Origin: a virus
DNA: 64,000 nucleotides
Reading direction: 5' to 3' (one strand)
Virus record (IMG/VR): IMGVR_UViG_3300027749_000101
Span: 1-64,000 of that record
The position numbers were made by a program, and so were the translations under genes. A model generated the notes under the pieces. The model worked only from the letters and a program-made list of their open reading frames with translations, searched no databases and was not told where the DNA came from. Positions 18,301 through 31,837 of the stretch are shown here, in pieces; position 1 is the first letter of the stretch; each line of letters starts with the position of its first letter.

Positions 18301-21300
18301 ACTTCACCAAGATGTGTGGTAGCCCATGTGTCACCACGATTGTTGATTGGACCAACATTATAAGCAGCAGGATCAACAGCACTGATGTAGTCAATATTTT
18401 CTTGCGCGGCGCCCAATACTTTTCCTTGTAGTGGATCAAAGAAATCAAAAAAGTGACTCTTGGCAGAGGTAATTCTGTCATACATGTACACACTAGATAA
18501 CAATCGTATGTCAACAACTGGTGGTTGAATGGCAATTGGTTCCCAGGCCAGGCGTCTTGTGGGATTTTCAAAAATATACGCTGCGCCAAATTCACTAAAC
18601 GTGCTATCTTCAAAGTCTTCACCAGGTGCTGTGGCAACAAGTACTCCAGAATTGTAACTTACTGCATAGCCAAATTGATCCAAGTATGATACTGCATTGG
18701 TTTCAACCTGTTGTCCAAATATAAATTTACCTGGGTTTGCCACGCTGAGACTGTTGCTAGGCAGATAGTCATAAGTGTAAACCACACCAGACTGCACCAC
18801 TGGGCTGAAGAATGTGGTAGAATTGCCATCAAATGTAGTACCTGCTACTTCTGTTACTATGTTGTAATCAAATACCATTGGCAAGTACAAACTGCCCCTA
18901 GGTGATCCAACCACAAGATTCAGCGCAGTGTCATTTACAGCTACCGAGTAACCAAATTGCGAAAACTCCAGTGGTCGTGGACTGGCAATAGTTTGGGTAT
19001 ATACAAACGTGGCAAATCCAAGTGCAGAAAACACTGTGCCGACTGAGCCTGGCGCAACTTGTAATTTATTACCTTCTGGTGCGGCATCTGTATTGGTGAC
19101 AAAAATCGTCAAGTAGCCGGTTGAAGAAACCACTGCTGTGGCATTAGGAGCACCTGAGTTGGTTCCTGCTTCGCCGCCATTGATGGCAGCAGCAAGTCCT
19201 GCGATGTTGTTGTTTGGGCTGGCTGGAACTGCAATGTCAACATTGTTTACTCGTAATGTCTGTCCAGCAGTCAAACTAGGATTGGCGATAGTAGAAGTAA
19301 TTGTGCCATAGCTTCTTGCTTTATTCACACTGCGTTCAACCACGCCACCTTTCCAAACAATGCTAGAATCTTGTGGCGCGCCCACGTACAGGCTACAGTT
19401 ATATGGACACAAGTCTAAACTTTGACCATAGTTTGTGTATTCAGCCACGGTGTTTTCTGTGATCAATTGTTGTTGAACAAACTGATTGATTTCAATTTCA
19501 ATCACGTCGCCCACATACAACTCTTTGTTGATGGTAATGTTGTTACCGCTTACTGAGAATGTGTTATCAGCACCAACAATGCTGTCTGTTTGATTGGTCA
19601 AAAATACATTGTTGACCAGCACGCTGACTGGAGCAGTAACTGTACCTAGCACAGTGTATGTGTTAGAGCTGTCATCCTGACGAATGAATTTTTGCACGTT
19701 TCTGTCAATTATATACACCGAGCCAGCTTCAAGCAGTCCATTTACTGTGGCACTAGAACAACCAATTATAACTTGACGTCCGTCAGTGCTGCACTGCACA
19801 CTATTGCCAAATCTCGCACCGGCCACAACTGCCACAGTTGGAGTAATAGTTCCAGCAAGCTCATAATAAAACTGAGATGTCACTACAATAGATGCACCAG
19901 CACTTGGAACATTATAAAATGTTATTGTGGTACCAGCGTATGTGTAATCAATATTTGGACGTTGTAACACATTGTCAACAGTAACTGAGAACGAGTAAAT
20001 GTTATTTGATCTAGCTGTAAACAGCCATTGCGATAGTGCATATGAGGCACCACTTGCAGTGAATGTTTTGACGTATTTTCTTGAAATTGCAACCACATCA
20101 CCAGCAGCTGGAGGTGTTGCAAATGTCACTGTGCTGTAACTGCCATTCACAGTGTATTCTGAAATCGTACGAGATGCAACTGTTTGTGAGATATTTATAG
20201 TGTAAGTACCAGCACCACCAGACCCAGATCCAAACGCAACAATATACGTTCCAGCAGCCACACCTGTACCAGTAATATAAGAGCCAACTACCAGGGCACC
20301 TGATGCTACACTGGAGACTGTCAGTTGATACCCGCTGATTGATCCAGTTGTTACTGCCAACACACGAAGATTATTTGTTACAACCAGTTGATTTAAATTG
20401 TTTATCTGTACAGTATTGCTAATGTCAGCGGTATTGCTGGTGCCATTTGCAATGTATTGTAAAACCTGGTCTTCCCATTGTACTTGACCGTATGCATAAA
20501 CTCTGTTGAGTCCAGGAGCACCAACATACAACCAGCGTTCGTCAAGACTCATGGCCACACTATAACCAAATTCTCCAGCACCCGGAGTAGTTGTTGTTGT
20601 TGTGCCTGGTAATGTCAACAATTGTGACTGATACCAAGGACTGGTATTGGCAGCTCCAGCCGAAGGATCGCGCCATAGCACCACAGCATATCCGTTGTTA
20701 GCTGGATACCCGGCTGCTGCCGGGCCAAGGCTTGCGCTTGCACCGCCAATAGCAAATGTTTGATTACCAGCATCCACAGCATTGCCATATCCACGTAGTC
20801 CTGTGGTAGTTAATGTGAGAACAGTGTCTTGCCCGGCAATAGGACTGATTGGTACATATTGGTCGCCTGCATTTCTTACATATAGATAGATACCACCTTT
20901 GGCAGTACCTGAACCAAATCCATAGCGCGGACTACCAACAAATAATGCAGATCGGTTTGTGGCTTGTGCTACCGATGCACCATACTGTTCTGTGGCATCA
21001 AGTAATACTGGAGCCAATATTGCTCGGTCAGTGAACGGATTTTGTTTTTGTAATACTTCCCATAAGCCACTACCATTGTCATCCACCCAAACTTTTGCAC
21101 CTGGTAAAAATTGTTGAGCATATGGCAAATTCAATACATCACTGGCTTGTGCCACTCGCATGGTTTTCAAAGTAAAACCAATGCCAACTCCATCAACCAC
21201 TGTGCGATCACCCACAAGATCCAGTGCAATGTTTACTGTGGTTAAGTTTGGCACACTTAATACTGTATAAACTCCATTGACTTCTGCGTCAAAAAATCGT

Positions 21301-24300
21301 ATGATCAATCGGTCACCAGTTGTCAATCCATGTTGGCCACTGAATATGACTCTGCTGGTACCATTGAGATTGTCACAAACGTGTTGAATCTGCCCTGGCA
21401 CAGCTTCTGCTCGATAAATTCCCCAATCGTAATTGTTTACTTTTGCAACCCAAAAAGTTGTTCCAACTATGATAGAATTAATATTGGCATTAATACTTGC
21501 AGGATCGTCTAGATTGAATACTGTGATATCAGCATCATCGATGTTGACGTATCCTGCACTAGGCAAAGAAATATCTGTTGGTAGTGTAGTTGTAGTTGGC
21601 AACAGTGCGGTGGTAGTTAATGGAAAACTACTTTTCCACACATCTCCAAGAAAAATTTGTTGGTCAGCAGTGCTCGGCTCATTTGGCACCACAACTTGCA
21701 CCAAACTGGGATTGCTTGACAGCAACGCACGATTTAGCCGTAAATCAAAGAAACTGCGATTGGCATTGGCTCCATATACTCCATTTTGAATCGCCCAATT
21801 TTCATAAACTTGGTATTCAGCAACTTCTTTGTTGAATTTGGCTTGGCCAAATAAATCAACACTGTTTTTAGTTCCCTTGGTTCTTAGGAATTCTCGGTAG
21901 ATGTTGAGCTGACTGACATCGTCAAGATTTAATGCAGCCATGTATTGTCTTGGTCTAAAACCAATCAGTCCATAACTTAACAAATCATTGTCTTGAATCA
22001 AGTTTGCTGAATTAATGTCATAGCTGTTGCTGAGTTGATCAGCTTTGTTTGCTAGGTTGGCCAACAATCCCTGTTCAATAAATGTGTAATCGCTTTGATT
22101 CCAATCATTATAATTGAACTTGGTGCTGGGTTGCACAATTGTGGCTGCACTCCAGTATGCACCTTTGTGAGTTACTATTTCGCCCTTGGCATAGGTTTTT
22201 AATCCAGTCCAAGCAGGGATGTTATTTTGATTTAGGATAAAGCCCTGTGCATTTACACTTCCATCCCACTCTGTGGTAGTGGTTCCAGAAATATACAGTC
22301 GACTTTGTCTAGCACCTGTGATAGGTTCAAAGATCAAGTCACCAAATAAACTGGCGTTATCCAACACAATCATGCTTTCAAAGCTGGTGTAACGCATGTC
22401 AATGAAACTTAGACTTTGATTGTTCAAGGGTTGAACAGTAAAGTTGTTATCAACTCTAACAATGTTGAGATCTCGTACAGGAAAGTCTCTACGATTTTGA
22501 TCTAAAATAACATGTTCAGCCGTTTGAGATGTAATTGTATCTACCACCGCTTGTTCTTTAAAAACTGACAATCCAATGGCCAAAGGATTTAAATTTATTA
22601 GGGAGCCGTTGCCCCACCCTTGTTGGCTCCAGTATATGAACTCATAAACCATTTGTGACCAAGTCATCAAATAACCATTGGTTTGATTGGTAAATTGGAA
22701 GCCTTGTGATTCTAGGAATTTTCCGTAGCTTAACAAGAAGTTGGCCACAGCTGATTCAGTTGTGAATACAAATCCATAGGGAATCTGAGCAATAGTGTCT
22801 GTGTAGTTGGCAGGCACTTTGATAGTTTTACCGGCCACACTGTATGTTTCAAATTGCCCAACTGGGATACTTGTAAATGTATTGAAGAATGGTCTTGCAG
22901 TGCTGTAACCAAACACAGCCCATCCACCATCCGTCACTTGAATCACAACTGAACTGTAGATCAGTCTGTCAAATGGTTGATTTTTGTACACCAACAGTTG
23001 ATAACTTTCTGGCGGAATCTGCAGGGAAGTGTTGGTGGATTTGGGACTGGATTTTTCAGTATAAATTTTCAAGTACTGTTTGTCTGAGAATGACGCCATT
23101 CTGTAGCACAGCCGCACATCTAGATTTTGCAGATCTTTTTCTAGCGCCACAGTACTATTGGTACCTGTTATGCGATTGTAATCCACAATCCAGTTTATGT
23201 AACTGGCTTTGCTTGTGCCATCACCATACACTTGCACGCCAGTGGCATCCAGTCTGTAACGATTGTTGTAAAGATACTGATCAAATTCTGTACTGTACTT
23301 GTACAAGTCTCTGTCAGCAAACAGCGCAAAGAATTTTGCTGGTCGAGTCAATGCCAGCAAGCGCATGGCAGCAAATGGATAGTCGCTTGAATTCCACCAC
23401 GAAGCTTCTACTGGCCCTCCGTCGCCGGGTGCCCAACTTTTCTGGAATGTTTGTGTGTTGTAATTACCTACCACTGATTCTAATGGTGCTAGTAATATAC
23501 CAGCAGAGTCAGTTGGGAGCACAGATGTCAGTTTGGGTCTAGCATAAGCTGATAATATGTATGCTCCCACTGGATCTCTCACAAGACCAAGTTCTAAATC
23601 GTCCCACAAGTTCATGTTGTCAGACGTGTACGGTCCGGAACCGTAGGTTATGTCCCACCAGTCTGGTTTGACGGTGAAGCCAATCATTTCCCATGGAGTC
23701 AATTCTGGCTGCTGAGTGTCGTAAAAATAACGATAGATACCACGCCAAGCACCCAATAAGTTACTGCCATTGAGTACATTGGTTGAAGTGCTATAGTTAT
23801 AGGTAAATGGATTGCTGGCATTGTAATTTTGTGTGGTGTAATCCAACTTGTTCCATCCAACATAACTTAAAAAGTTTGTTTCTAAAATGCTGTTGATTTC
23901 AGCAGAACTATAACCAGTGTTTCTAAACTGCCCTGGCAACACATCAACAATGTCAAGCGGCACAGGATTGCCATCCAGTTTGATGTTGTTGTAAATTCTA
24001 GTTTCAAATTCTAACAGCACTTCGTCACGTATGTCACCAAAGATAGGAGTTTGACTGCCATCATGTCCCAGTATGACCAATTGCTCACCTGAACTAGTTT
24101 TCACTGGCTCAATAACTGGACGCCACACAGGATACAATCCCATCTTGCTAGGAGTGTTAGGCACGTAGGTACCATAAGTGGCACTGTATTCTTGAATGGT
24201 AATAGTGTCGCCAATGACCAATTCAATTAGAATGTCAATACGCGGACCATTGGTGGCCACTGTATATTCTAAATCTCTGGTCAAAATTCTATCATTCACA

Positions 24301-27300
24301 TACACATTCATGCCAAGGTAATTGGCCGATGTGTAATTGTAAACTTGCACCGTGTCAAAAACCTGACTGGTAGTGTAACTTACTGTATATGTTGATGTAG
24401 TGAATACTGGAGTGGCCGGCAGCATGTCACTCCAATAGAATGGATTGCTTGCTGTGCGGCCTAGTGTGATTTCAGCTATCACCAAATCAAGAACTTGCGA
24501 TGCAGTTTGATACTGTATGGTTTGTCTGGTCACAGCTTCCAGCATTTGATTTTTGTACTTTTGGTATTCTCTGCTGTTGTATTCCAGCGCACCAAAAATG
24601 TTGTACTGCTGAGACCGCATGAAGTATCCAGCAAGAGTCAGTGGCGAGCTTTGTTGTAAAATCACTTGTCCGTAAGGTATAATGTCACCAAGGTCTCTAG
24701 TGTTATTTGCACCATTTATCGAGCCAGAAAATGTGGTTAAATTTTGACAGATGCTGTTGTAGTGAGTGCGCAATGTGCCCAATGTAAAATTTGGGCTGTC
24801 AGCATTAAGTGCATTGTTATTGAGATTTAAAGGGACTTGATAAAACGCCACCTGGCTCACTTGGTCGCTGAGTACTTCAACTTCAATTACATCCCCTACC
24901 ACATGTACAGTGCTGAATGTAATGGTTGTAGTATTAGCAGTGATTGCAACTGTGTATGTGCCTGGATCTTGAAATATTGATCCCACAAATACTTTTACAC
25001 TGGGCACAGTAGTTACTGCGTTTGATTGCACAGCAACATCCAGTTGCAACGGTTGCAAATTATACACAAATTTAAACTGCTGGCGCATCAACGTTGGTAC
25101 TGCCGCAGTTTGCCAGCCAATCAATCTTTCATATGCAGTTCTTGACGCATACTCATAAACAAATCCCAAACTGATTGGTGCTGTGGTGCTGGTATTGTTG
25201 ATCACATACACAAATGTATCAGAATACAAATTGTTATCAAACACAATATCACCAACGTTGGTCAAATTGAGATACTTGAGCGCCAACTGCAACACTGGGT
25301 CCGCAGTGCCTGTACCAGTTGCGTAACTAAACAATTTTGTACCCACAAATGTGGAACTTGGATATGTTATACGGTCAGCCAAACTTATACCATTGGCATC
25401 ATATATGTCAAACAATGGCGCTTGTTGCACTGAGGTTTTTTGCTGTGCTTCTAACCAGTTTGTCCCATCATACCAATAGGTAATACCAACTTGTGATTCA
25501 CTCAAACATGTGACAGTTTGATCAACAAATATTTCACCGTCTGTTGCTTCAACCAAATTTATAATTGGCTGCGCAATCAGTGGTGGCACAGTATCTGGCG
25601 TAACAAAATTCACCACATACAGTTTTCTGCGCACAGCAAGATCGGCATCTGCTGCAAATATCACACGACTGCCATTGACAAATGTATAACCGTTAACCGA
25701 GTACCCAGTGCTGCCTTCAACATTGCTGAACGCATCAGTTTCAGTGAAGTCAATTGTATCTACTGGTTGTTTGGCTTCTGTCCCCATGTTATACAATCTA
25801 ATACCACCACGGAATTGTATAATTGGTCGCTTGCCTTTAAAATTGTTGTCTATTGTGACTGGAGTATCGTTGTATACACCTGTGGCATTGAGTACATCAA
25901 TGTGGAACCAACAATTGCTACGACTCCATGCATTCAAATCAGGACTGTCGCGATTGATTGTGAGATAATCAATATCGTGATTGTATTGTTCTGGGGTGAT
26001 ATAATTTGCTACAGGCAATAGTTCAATTGCTGTGCCAACACCGCTTACATAATACTGTGGATTTTGACTGGTGGTAGCAGTCATGGTTCCATTTGCAGAA
26101 GTCAATGTCACTGCTGGACCATTTATAGTTACACTTACTTTAAATTGGCTACTGCTAAACACAGTGTGAACATAGTAGGTAACGCCAGTGGTCACTCCAC
26201 CAAATGTATTGCCAGTGAAAACAATCTGTTGCCCTACAGTCATTCCCACTGTGGATTCAGTTGTGATAAGGTTGATACCAGCCGCAGTGTTTATACAAAC
26301 AAATGCATTGGATCTAGTGGCATAGCTGGCAGGTGATACGTCACCTAGAAACTGAACCTTCAATCCGTTAGTAAACGTCACACCATTTGGACTGGTGTAG
26401 TTTTTCTTGCCCAGTATATCCTGAATGTATAATGTACTGATGCTGGCTTGTTCAATCAATCGTATGGTGCCAAAAATTTCAGGGTCAGTACCATCTTGGT
26501 AATACAAAGTATCTAGCTTGGCTGTAAGCTGAGGCATCTCAACAATGTATCCAGATTGATTTTTGTACCATTGTGTGCTAGAATATTCAGTACCATAACG
26601 TATGGTCCATCTTTCTAAGTTGGCTATGTTTAGAATGCTGCCCAATGATAGATAGGTATAAGCACCAACAACAACATAACTTATACGCCATACGCTGTAG
26701 TAATTGGTGGCAGGATTGCCTGCGCTGTTGGCAAACACTAATGTTCTTGTGTTGAGGTCAGTAATGCCATCAATGCCACCATAGGTAGCTATGAATTGAT
26801 CCAATCTTGCACCGTCAATGTTTTCAAAAAACAAATCAGTAACAAGATCAACAGCTCCAATACTGGTAAGACCGTAGAAAAAATCTTGTGCTGTTTTTTG
26901 TGGCACATTAAAATTAATTACACCAAGATCAATGCCATTGTCTGTAACACCATAAATGGATCTGGAAGAGATGTTTGGCGTTGTGGGGGTTCTTCCATTG
27001 ACTCCTGGAGCAGTTTGAATCCAAAATCCTGGACCATCCCCAGGTTCAGCATTGACTATACTGATAGTTCCACGCATGAGACTTTGATTCTCACACGAGT
27101 AATACAGTGTGTCTGGTGCGTCTTGTGGCACAGTAAACGTCACTGTACCTGTGATTGATCCATTGCGAGAGACACCTGAATTGTACTGATCACCTGTGCC
27201 TGTGGTCGGAGCAGTTTTGATCCAGAATGGAAAATCGCCTTGCACAAACAAATTAAATGTATATGTGTTGCCCCGAATCAAGGTGATGGTGGCATTGGGT

Positions 27301-27944
27301 TCGTTGTCAATATTGAAACTGGTAACGTTGGTACGTGTTACTCGATAGTTGACTGTTTCTTTATTGTTTTGTGCTACCTGGAATGTGTAGTTTCCGCCTC
27401 GCACCAAATTCAATGTAGGATTGTTTCCGGTCACGCCCGAAAATGTATAAACACCATTTTCTCTGTTTACAATAAAATTTTGACTCAGCGCAGCTCCTGG
27501 CGATTGCACAGTGACTACATCAGGACCGTTTGGAACCCAATAGTACTGGCTGAAGTTTACAAATGTGTCAAAGTCAATGAAAGGATCAAGACAATAGTAG
27601 TCGCTGGTGTACAATCGGCTAGGTTGTGTTGATGGGCTACCTTGATACACCAACGTATCAGTTATACCTGGATAGGTAATGGCATCTACTATTTTGCTAT
27701 TGTCAGTGGGACTGATGCTGATAACTCCAGGTTCAAGCTGGTAGTCAGCACGAGTTTTTGTTGGCTCGATCACATACTTGTCATTGGGATTTACACCAGG
27801 GCCAACAGTACGGCCAATATAACCTTGAGTCTTTTTAAACTTTGGTTCTTGAATCAGCTGATCCAATGTAGCAGCCAGAAACTGCTTGTTGGCGTCAGTC
27901 TGAAAAATCTCAGGAAGAAAATCTACACTGCGTACTCGTGCCAT
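12369..27944 (-). CDS. giant virion structural protein, about 5190 residues
   Basis: One uninterrupted gene of 15.6 kb; predicted mass about 0.56 MDa. The N-terminus (FLPEIFQT, then a DQL segment, then [11 protein letters not shown]) resembles the start of long structural proteins behind gp6 in aquatic T4-like phages. Approximate regions: 175-300 cupredoxin-like strands ending in [12 protein letters not shown]; 2330-3140 six FG-GAP-like repeats (FGYSVA…LYVGAPG); 3810-3875 two GxGY-x-x-x-P repeats; 4375-4410 a [18 protein letters not shown] module; 4710-5090 three copies of a G-x-(S/T)-Y-T-I…G-x-T-(D/N) module. The ATG at 27944 shares its A with the gp6 stop (TGATG); a TTG one codon earlier is open. 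It occupies the place where T4 has gp7. A baseplate or fibre role is inferred. Confidence 0.8.
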   Translation of the reverse strand: MARVRSVDFLPEIFQTDANKQFLAATLDQLIQEPKFKKTQGYIGRTVGPGVNPNDKYVIEPTKTRADYQLEPGVISISPTDNSKIVDAITYPGITDTLVYQGSPSTQPSRLYTSDYYCLDPFIDFDTFVNFSQYYWVPNGPDVVTVQSPGAALSQNFIVNRENGVYTFSGVTGNNPTLNLVRGGNYTFQVAQNNKETVNYRVTRTNVTSFNIDNEPNATITLIRGNTYTFNLFVQGDFPFWIKTAPTTGTGDQYNSGVSRNGSITGTVTFTVPQDAPDTLYYSCENQSLMRGTISIVNAEPGDGPGFWIQTAPGVNGRTPTTPNISSRSIYGVTDNGIDLGVINFNVPQKTAQDFFYGLTSIGAVDLVTDLFFENIDGARLDQFIATYGGIDGITDLNTRTLVFANSAGNPATNYYSVWRISYVVVGAYTYLSLGSILNIANLERWTIRYGTEYSSTQWYKNQSGYIVEMPQLTAKLDTLYYQDGTDPEIFGTIRLIEQASISTLYIQDILGKKNYTSPNGVTFTNGLKVQFLGDVSPASYATRSNAFVCINTAAGINLITTESTVGMTVGQQIVFTGNTFGGVTTGVTYYVHTVFSSSQFKVSVTINGPAVTLTSANGTMTATTSQNPQYYVSGVGTAIELLPVANYITPEQYNHDIDYLTINRDSPDLNAWSRSNCWFHIDVLNATGVYNDTPVTIDNNFKGKRPIIQFRGGIRLYNMGTEAKQPVDTIDFTETDAFSNVEGSTGYSVNGYTFVNGSRVIFAADADLAVRRKLYVVNFVTPDTVPPLIAQPIINLVEATDGEIFVDQTVTCLSESQVGITYWYDGTNWLEAQQKTSVQQAPLFDIYDANGISLADRITYPSSTFVGTKLFSYATGTGTADPVLQLALKYLNLTNVGDIVFDNNLYSDTFVYVINNTSTTAPISLGFVYEYASRTAYERLIGWQTAAVPTLMRQQFKFVYNLQPLQLDVAVQSNAVTTVPSVKVFVGSIFQDPGTYTVAITANTTTITFSTVHVVGDVIEVEVLSDQVSQVAFYQVPLNLNNNALNADSPNFTLGTLRTHYNSICQNLTTFSGSINGANNTRDLGDIIPYGQVILQQSSPLTLAGYFMRSQQYNIFGALEYNSREYQKYKNQMLEAVTRQTIQYQTASQVLDLVIAEITLGRTASNPFYWSDMLPATPVFTTSTYTVSYTTSQVFDTVQVYNYTSANYLGMNVYVNDRILTRDLEYTVATNGPRIDILIELVIGDTITIQEYSATYGTYVPNTPSKMGLYPVWRPVIEPVKTSSGEQLVILGHDGSQTPIFGDIRDEVLLEFETRIYNNIKLDGNPVPLDIVDVLPGQFRNTGYSSAEINSILETNFLSYVGWNKLDYTTQNYNASNPFTYNYSTSTNVLNGSNLLGAWRGIYRYFYDTQQPELTPWEMIGFTVKPDWWDITYGSGPYTSDNMNLWDDLELGLVRDPVGAYILSAYARPKLTSVLPTDSAGILLAPLESVVGNYNTQTFQKSWAPGDGGPVEASWWNSSDYPFAAMRLLALTRPAKFFALFADRDLYKYSTEFDQYLYNNRYRLDATGVQVYGDGTSKASYINWIVDYNRITGTNSTVALEKDLQNLDVRLCYRMASFSDKQYLKIYTEKSSPKSTNTSLQIPPESYQLLVYKNQPFDRLIYSSVVIQVTDGGWAVFGYSTARPFFNTFTSIPVGQFETYSVAGKTIKVPANYTDTIAQIPYGFVFTTESAVANFLLSYGKFLESQGFQFTNQTNGYLMTWSQMVYEFIYWSQQGWGNGSLINLNPLAIGLSVFKEQAVVDTITSQTAEHVILDQNRRDFPVRDLNIVRVDNNFTVQPLNNQSLSFIDMRYTSFESMIVLDNASLFGDLIFEPITGARQSRLYISGTTTTEWDGSVNAQGFILNQNNIPAWTGLKTYAKGEIVTHKGAYWSAATIVQPSTKFNYNDWNQSDYTFIEQGLLANLANKADQLSNSYDINSANLIQDNDLLSYGLIGFRPRQYMAALNLDDVSQLNIYREFLRTKGTKNSVDLFGQAKFNKEVAEYQVYENWAIQNGVYGANANRSFFDLRLNRALLSSNPSLVQVVVPNEPSTADQQIFLGDVWKSSFPLTTTALLPTTTTLPTDISLPSAGYVNIDDADITVFNLDDPASINANINSIIVGTTFWVAKVNNYDWGIYRAEAVPGQIQHVCDNLNGTSRVIFSGQHGLTTGDRLIIRFFDAEVNGVYTVLSVPNLTTVNIALDLVGDRTVVDGVGIGFTLKTMRVAQASDVLNLPYAQQFLPGAKVWVDDNGSGLWEVLQKQNPFTDRAILAPVLLDATEQYGASVAQATNRSALFVGSPRYGFGSGTAKGGIYLYVRNAGDQYVPISPIAGQDTVLTLTTTGLRGYGNAVDAGNQTFAIGGASASLGPAAAGYPANNGYAVVLWRDPSAGAANTSPWYQSQLLTLPGTTTTTTPGAGEFGYSVAMSLDERWLYVGAPGLNRVYAYGQVQWEDQVLQYIANGTSNTADISNTVQINNLNQLVVTNNLRVLAVTTGSISGYQLTVSSVASGALVVGSYITGTGVAAGTYIVAFGSGSGGAGTYTINISQTVASRTISEYTVNGSYSTVTFATPPAAGDVVAISRKYVKTFTASGASYALSQWLFTARSNNIYSFSVTVDNVLQRPNIDYTYAGTTITFYNVPSAGASIVVTSQFYYELAGTITPTVAVVAGARFGNSVQCSTDGRQVIIGCSSATVNGLLEAGSVYIIDRNVQKFIRQDDSSNTYTVLGTVTAPVSVLVNNVFLTNQTDSIVGADNTFSVSGNNITINKELYVGDVIEIEINQFVQQQLITENTVAEYTNYGQSLDLCPYNCSLYVGAPQDSSIVWKGGVVERSVNKARSYGTITSTIANPSLTAGQTLRVNNVDIAVPASPNNNIAGLAAAINGGEAGTNSGAPNATAVVSSTGYLTIFVTNTDAAPEGNKLQVAPGSVGTVFSALGFATFVYTQTIASPRPLEFSQFGYSVAVNDTALNLVVGSPRGSLYLPMVFDYNIVTEVAGTTFDGNSTTFFSPVVQSGVVYTYDYLPSNSLSVANPGKFIFGQQVETNAVSYLDQFGYAVSYNSGVLVATAPGEDFEDSTFSEFGAAYIFENPTRRLAWEPIAIQPPVVDIRLLSSVYMYDRITSAKSHFFDFFDPLQGKVLGAAQENIDYISAVDPAAYNVGPINNRGDTWATTHLGEVWWDISTVRFIDPNQDNPTYASRRWGQVFPGSRVDVYQWISSSVPPANYNGVGTPYSTISYVVSTRLNQSGTFVTEYYYWIRGITETASQLGKTLSVATVASYIQEPRASGISYIAPINSSTIAIYNALEYIVASDTIISVEFDQSITNANVHTEYELIAQGQADSFLSGNLYRKLQDSFCGVDTFGNKVPDPNLNYAQRYGVQFRPRQSMFVDRFLALKNYIQRANDVFALYPITEIRSFVLLNSAEPEPSANSGDWNLRVANLEILGFQDIYAVPLGYKYLVVTNSLNRGLWTINEVQVTNDPAVREIVLTRVQNYDTRQYWSYVNWYQPGYNSSSTIVAEVPNYASLSTLSVAIGSSVKVTANAQGKFEIYLRTDTGWDRVGLEDGTIEISAVIYDYALGRFGFDVEVFDAQYYDQEPVIETRKIIQAINEELFIDELKIERNRSLTLMFNFILSELLAPEWLIKTSLIDVQHKVRNLLPYQNYIRDNQDFVSDYIQEVKPYHVQVREFNLTYDGADSYQGSLTDFDVPAYYDTNLTLPQFVSPILLPYQHATTQQFNTLSDTAPNSTLWPTWPYSQWFDNYLLHVDSITVTNQGTGYTIAPTVLIVPAEGDTGSGAEAVAVLNSLGNIVSITLINGGSGYRVTPSIVFDGGNGTGAFAYPQMANGLVRSFRTVLKYDRYQYQTSVLTWSENGTYENGTLVRYDDRVWQASSADGSSAVVGPTFNLEDWIVIDAATLGGVNRTMGFYVPGVNELGLDLNLLVDGTSYPGVQVWGDYFLGSSPASPTLVCTATNATTNEISCVQTARLTVNDPIRFYGTVFGGIVAGTVYYICSIVSTTHFTITLAPDGLPFTLTTATGTMVADVPELIDATYASSFTDQYLGVRPTDINVDGGEFIGPYEGHAPEELVNGSEYDTLDFRVYTRPGADWTGQGHGFGIGTYNYVYDNRSLYWGDLVQYPVNIEVSNENTNSDLTPDIDYVVDWQAQTITAVSGGGINTGDIISITAYEMGGGNQLFRGNYGGSDTGNSVIIPVNASEIYELVLFVNGVNVSGATWTSYAVSVPWTYENSYAAQTVVKNNTLYYRALQTVPVGTAIDNPLFWVEFVPKLQSTVTFPYPMANVKYATTTSLFGSFGYVYNNGSNGVGATLTGYNAYDDYSALTIDGATLSVGDRVLVKNETGTYVNNTTQSAAFNGIYTVTRVGNNSVYWILTRAIDFDAPAEIPSAITLVTAGTTNAATRWVCTSNPDISVGTTSINWNRFIGNDAPYSAGDGISITAMGFENPQHSWSTAVTQYHTATQSDTLTSSINLENSMQGTNVANLVVTINGRRLQPPEGIEWTGDGTSSSFGLPQRGNYPQSSINAFNNIQVWVNNVLQVQNFGSTIGNYYVTNWNGSNTPGRQVVFFTPPADGAQILISVNLIAQYTVVLGSPNRLLITPLLNLGDQIAITSWNDTSQQDPLTLVFVGPVTTGLTLVEPYDTINYDPLFVDDTSTYTGEYPSGQFIVGNSYTILTAGNTNFVALGAANNNPGTVFVATGSGTVAASGLVSGRSYTIKYLGTTDWTLLGAASNTFNTTFTANATGTGIGTGTAVQGNGTATGTITTRALSTSNFNNTAGSFDFSLGISIPANNFDLGREGLSANRLWATLDGERLYPGVDYAVQGQYLILGSGTIGPTQVLAVNEFTQSIVPAAMAFRLFQDMREVQTTFRITPATTTTVAQEVSATADIIYVTSALALSQPNLSAGIFGVVTIDGERILYRVRDLGTNSISGLQRGTAGTAATTHAVAAQVYDMGIGNRQPQQFQNYIVSDTAVGDGSTTIFYAPTIQFDLADSSFEINSIEVYVGGNRARVGYYAGQFVVGQTYTIASVGNTNWHTIGLASDVYPLPGVVFTATGIGSGTGVAGTSLASNYYQQTDYDPLAVQFLTANDLSAPGAGVEVVILQHRGVTWYAPGVNTPSNGRPLQLTETTAARFLRGL

Positions 27945-30900
27945 CAAATTACTCCGCTACCTGGTGCAGTACGCAAGTTGGTACTGGTCAATGCATCAAT
28001 TACAATAATGTTGTCAATGGTAGCGCCGTTAACAAATATTTCATTGGGTTCTGCTCTTACTTCGTACATGTCGCCAAAGTATTTTTGTGTGTCTAGTGGC
28101 ACTAGTACCACCGAACTAATTATGGTTCCAAGATATCTGTGCAAGTATGCTGCCAGTTCTGAAAAATAGAATGTGTCTCCAAAATTCCATTTATCAATAC
28201 TGAAGTATTCATTCATAGCTGCCAACACAGAACTTTGGATTTCACTCACACTGGCTGTGGAATTTTGCGCACGGATAACTTTGATTGTGGCTTGTAATGT
28301 TTTGGCTGCTTTGGGACCAAACAGTGGTTTGAACACTACAGAATTTAACACAATGTTGTCGCTGATCATTTTGTATTCATTTAGACCTTGATACTGTGTA
28401 CTAAGTTCATCAATGGTTGGCATATCAGGTTCAGACACTGTGCCAGTGGTATCTGTAATCCAATTCTGATAGGCAGTATAATATGATTGCGTAACCACGT
28501 ACAAGTCAATGATGTTGGTAGTACCTGGATCGATTCTGTTGGTAAGTGGTGAGTTGTGGCGATATTGGAAAAACAACGCCTGGCGACCTGTTCTAGCAAT
28601 CCATTCACCTTGGGCTGCAGGTGTTATAACTCTCACACCTGCGGTATTAATTGTCAATGTATAGAACAATTCATCACTGTAAGCATAAAAAACCTGACCG
28701 GGAGAATATTGAAATTTTATCAATTCAAGACTATCATATGTGGGGTAATCTGAATTTACTACACCTGGTTCTACCAGCAAATATCTTTGCAGATTGTCAA
28801 AGTCAACAGTGCGTTGCAAAAACACCAATTTGAGGTTAGGAGTAACTGTTGGGGCAACAATCTCATCAAAAAAGTCTGGATTGTCTGGCACACCATCGCT
28901 GTCACTATCTCTATAGCTGATCAATACTTGAAAGTCATCAACATATCCGTCTGACTCTACTGGTTGGCCAATAATTGTGGTATAGATATCGCCAGGCAAG
29001 GGTGACGAGCTGTCGGGTTTGGTGTTTACTGCCAACACATTGATAAAATCTCTAATTGTAGTACCTGTGCGACTGTCATAAATCTTTTGATTGCCATAAA
29101 AGAAAAATCTTGTTTGCAACACCGATCCAAAGTAATAGGCAAGTCCACGGAATGTAATGGTGTACCGATTGTTCACTACTACAAACTGCACCAACCAACT
29201 GGCATCTAAATTGTTTCCTGATGTGTTGCCTGCATAAGTTTGACTCCAAGTTGCATCAGCATTTAGATTGGTGCTTGTAATCAAATACCAAGTGCCAGCG
29301 GTGCCAGTAATAGAACCAGTATTGTCATATCCAAGACCAAAATTTCTATACAACACAATTTGTTGTGTCATTTGTTCTCTTAGAGACAATACTAAATCGG
29401 TCAAAAATACAGGGATAATAGTGTCAACAACTGCACCAGTGGGCACAAAATTATTGAGTGCCACTGGACCCTCGCCACTGGTTAAATTACCAGTGCCGTT
29501 GTTGCTGCCATCGCCCACTATAGCAATGGGGCTTGCCCAAATTTCCAAATGATCTTCTGGTCTAGTTGGTAGTCCTTGTTTTAATCTATTGTTTGCATCA
29601 AAATAATACGGCTGACCATTAATCACTGGAGGAATAAATCTAATCAAACTTTTTTGCACCACATACTTGAACGCAGTGCTGCTAAATGTGGGACCAACCA
29701 AAATTGGTGCGCCTAATGCATTTACAAAATATCCTGTGGTTTCGTTGGCTATTGTTGTGCTTTGATTCCAAGTGCTTAGTGCTGTTTCGCCAGTGTTTAC
29801 AGTTATTCTCGGAAAGTTAGCATAGTAAAATTGATTGAAGGTGGCACCAACAATAGCAGGCTGCACTTGATTGATAATAAGATCAGAAATTTCATTGCGA
29901 TTGATCCAACTGAACAGAATGGTAGGAAGAATATTATTTTTCCAAATTCCTCCATCGCTGGAAAATGTATTGGTGGATGAGTACTTGCCTGTGTTGTCCA
30001 CAAGATCAAGATATCGACTGGTACCAATTGAAGCACGATTCAATGCCTTGCTCTTGATGATTGAATTGTAAAGAGTAAACGGGAACAAGTTATAATCTTC
30101 GCCGTTGACCATGCGATTCTGTGTGTAGTATCTAGCAGGAGCACGTTGTTTGATAGCATCGATGCTTTCACGACTTTGAGCATTGCTAACAGGCTGTGTA
30201 ATACCACAGGTGAATGTGATGGTTTGCAAATTGCCATTGCGATCAACATAGCTGATTGGCAGCACCACATTTTGCATTTCGGCAGGATTGATAATGTATT
30301 GCAAGCCGTTTGAAGCACGAACATACGCACGGAAAATGCCCACTGGAATCTCTGAAAACACTCCATCACCAAATACCATGGTGATCTGATCATTGGTTCT
30401 GCTGGTTACAGAAAAAATTGGTCTTAGCATTGCAGTTTGTTCTGCAGCCGCTGAATAAATGTTTTCAGTATAAGTCCACTCTCGATTGATACTGCCCACA
30501 TTGTCCAACTGGAACAACCAACGGTCTTCGTTGTTGACGCCATCAATGTTTATGTTTACTGTGCGATTGGCAATGCGTTCGGCCAAATTGAAGTCTTGGT
30601 TTTGCAAGGTGCCTTGTTTGAAAAAGAAAAAGAAACCGTTATTGGCCGATTGGTAACCTAGCTGGTCATTGCGATACAACACATTGAATGTGGCATTGGG
30701 TCTGGGACTGGGTTCATAAATATAGTCTCGGCCGGCTGTGGTCGAAGTGGTGGCTTCAAACGGCATGTTCACACCATCCACTGTGGCAGTGTAAGGAATC
30801 ACCGGCAAGAATCCAGGCACTAGATTGATACCATATTCACTGGTATCTACGCCCAAAATGGTTTGACGGTTTGACGGACGGCCAATTTTTTGGCTGCTGA

Positions 30901-31393
30901 CCAGTGATGAGTTAACAATAGCATTCCATTGTTCTAACCAGTCAAAGTTTGTGGGATCAGCCCAATTAACTGTGACATTGGCCAGATTCACACCGTTATA
31001 ATCCACAACATTTTCTGTTGTGGTCACGCTAAATGCTTTGAGCAAGCCCTGTGCGGCTGTGTTGCGTTTGGCTGTATAGCTCACAAGATTGGCCAGACGT
31101 GTGACTGAATCTCTGCGTTCTGCTGTGTCTAAATAGTTTTCTCTTGTGTTTAAATCTGTACGGAATGCCAATGCTTGGCCCATGAACGCAATCACATCCA
31201 GCAAGGCAATGTATTCAGATGACTCAATGTAGTCATTGAATGTTTCTGGATAGTACAAACGCAGATAATCAGTAAAACTCTTACGTAGAGTTTCAAAGTC
31301 GTAGCTTTGGAAGTCTGCTTCGCGATAAGTTTGATAGATCTGTTTCCAATCTTCTACACCAAATATCGCAGTTTGTCTAGTGGTTTTTGCCAT
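27944..31393 (-). CDS. 6: baseplate wedge protein gp6
   Basis: 1149 residues, against about 660 for T4 gp6. The N-terminal part has the features of gp6-like wedge proteins: [18 protein letters not shown], a [20 protein letters not shown] segment and [17 protein letters not shown] later [13 protein letters not shown] is typical of the gp6/gpJ baseplate family. gp6 forms the ring that joins wedges around the hub. Placement right after gp25 agrees with T4-like gene order. The extra length lies in the C-terminal half. Preceded by a CATAAATA late octamer 29 bases upstream; the stop is coupled to the giant gene (TGATG). Confidence 0.9.
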   Translation of the reverse strand: MAKTTRQTAIFGVEDWKQIYQTYREADFQSYDFETLRKSFTDYLRLYYPETFNDYIESSEYIALLDVIAFMGQALAFRTDLNTRENYLDTAERRDSVTRLANLVSYTAKRNTAAQGLLKAFSVTTTENVVDYNGVNLANVTVNWADPTNFDWLEQWNAIVNSSLVSSQKIGRPSNRQTILGVDTSEYGINLVPGFLPVIPYTATVDGVNMPFEATTSTTAGRDYIYEPSPRPNATFNVLYRNDQLGYQSANNGFFFFFKQGTLQNQDFNLAERIANRTVNINIDGVNNEDRWLFQLDNVGSINREWTYTENIYSAAAEQTAMLRPIFSVTSRTNDQITMVFGDGVFSEIPVGIFRAYVRASNGLQYIINPAEMQNVVLPISYVDRNGNLQTITFTCGITQPVSNAQSRESIDAIKQRAPARYYTQNRMVNGEDYNLFPFTLYNSIIKSKALNRASIGTSRYLDLVDNTGKYSSTNTFSSDGGIWKNNILPTILFSWINRNEISDLIINQVQPAIVGATFNQFYYANFPRITVNTGETALSTWNQSTTIANETTGYFVNALGAPILVGPTFSSTAFKYVVQKSLIRFIPPVINGQPYYFDANNRLKQGLPTRPEDHLEIWASPIAIVGDGSNNGTGNLTSGEGPVALNNFVPTGAVVDTIIPVFLTDLVLSLREQMTQQIVLYRNFGLGYDNTGSITGTAGTWYLITSTNLNADATWSQTYAGNTSGNNLDASWLVQFVVVNNRYTITFRGLAYYFGSVLQTRFFFYGNQKIYDSRTGTTIRDFINVLAVNTKPDSSSPLPGDIYTTIIGQPVESDGYVDDFQVLISYRDSDSDGVPDNPDFFDEIVAPTVTPNLKLVFLQRTVDFDNLQRYLLVEPGVVNSDYPTYDSLELIKFQYSPGQVFYAYSDELFYTLTINTAGVRVITPAAQGEWIARTGRQALFFQYRHNSPLTNRIDPGTTNIIDLYVVTQSYYTAYQNWITDTTGTVSEPDMPTIDELSTQYQGLNEYKMISDNIVLNSVVFKPLFGPKAAKTLQATIKVIRAQNSTASVSEIQSSVLAAMNEYFSIDKWNFGDTFYFSELAAYLHRYLGTIISSVVLVPLDTQKYFGDMYEVRAEPNEIFVNGATIDNIIVIDALTSTNLRTAPGSGVI

Positions 31394-31422
31394 TGTGTCT
31401 GGGCCTTGTATTCTTTATCTGT

Positions 31423-31430
31423 TATTTATG
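31423..31430 (-). promoter_or_regulatory. late promoter CATAAATA before gp6
   Basis: CATAAATA on the minus strand, 29 bases before the gp6 ATG. Thirteen bases separate TAAATAA from an upstream CGCCG that starts a CGCCGTTTTT element; the same element and spacing occur before the 733-residue gene at 40169-40190. Confidence 0.55.
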
Positions 31431-31449
31431 TAGATAAAAAACGGCGTAG

Positions 31450-31824
31450 TTATACGTAACTGGCTGCACGGCTGACTTGATTGAAGAACACATTCAGTAT
31501 TTCGGCATTAACGCCGCCTACAGTTTGTATCTGCAATTCAATCAACATGCCATTTTCTTGAGGATATACATTGATGTTGCTGATGAATACTCTAGGATCA
31601 CCACCAGCCACTCGTTGCACTTCATTGATAATACCTTGTTGAACTGCCTCAACTTGATTTTCAAACAAGTAACTCCATAATATGGTACCATATCCAGGAC
31701 GTCCAGGCAATTGACCTTGGCGAATATTAAATGCATTCAATAGATCACGTTTGATCAATTCAAAATCTACAAGTGTAAATTTTTTGTATTGATTCTGTGT
31801 GTTAAAGCCAACAAAGGTAGTCAT
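31450..31824 (-). CDS. 25: baseplate wedge protein gp25
   Basis: 124 residues, close to T4 gp25 (about 132). The gp25-like features are LVDFELIKRDLLNAFNIRQGQ, PGRPGYGTILW and a C-terminal strand region (ISNINVYPQENGMLIELQI). gp25 is the small wedge component that nucleates sheath assembly on the baseplate and is conserved in contractile injection systems. It directly precedes gp6, as in T4-like phages. GATAAATA lies five bases before its ATG and overlaps the stop of the gene before. Confidence 0.92.
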   Translation of the reverse strand: MTTFVGFNTQNQYKKFTLVDFELIKRDLLNAFNIRQGQLPGRPGYGTILWSYLFENQVEAVQQGIINEVQRVAGGDPRVFISNINVYPQENGMLIELQIQTVGGVNAEILNVFFNQVSRAASYV

Positions 31825-31829
31825 AATAA

Positions 31830-31837
31830 TATTTATC
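31830..31837 (-). promoter_or_regulatory. late-promoter-like octamer GATAAATA before gp25
   Basis: GATAAATA on the minus strand, only five bases before the gp25 ATG; its TAA is the stop codon of the 467-residue gene. If active with T4 geometry it would give a leaderless gp25 message. Confidence 0.35.
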
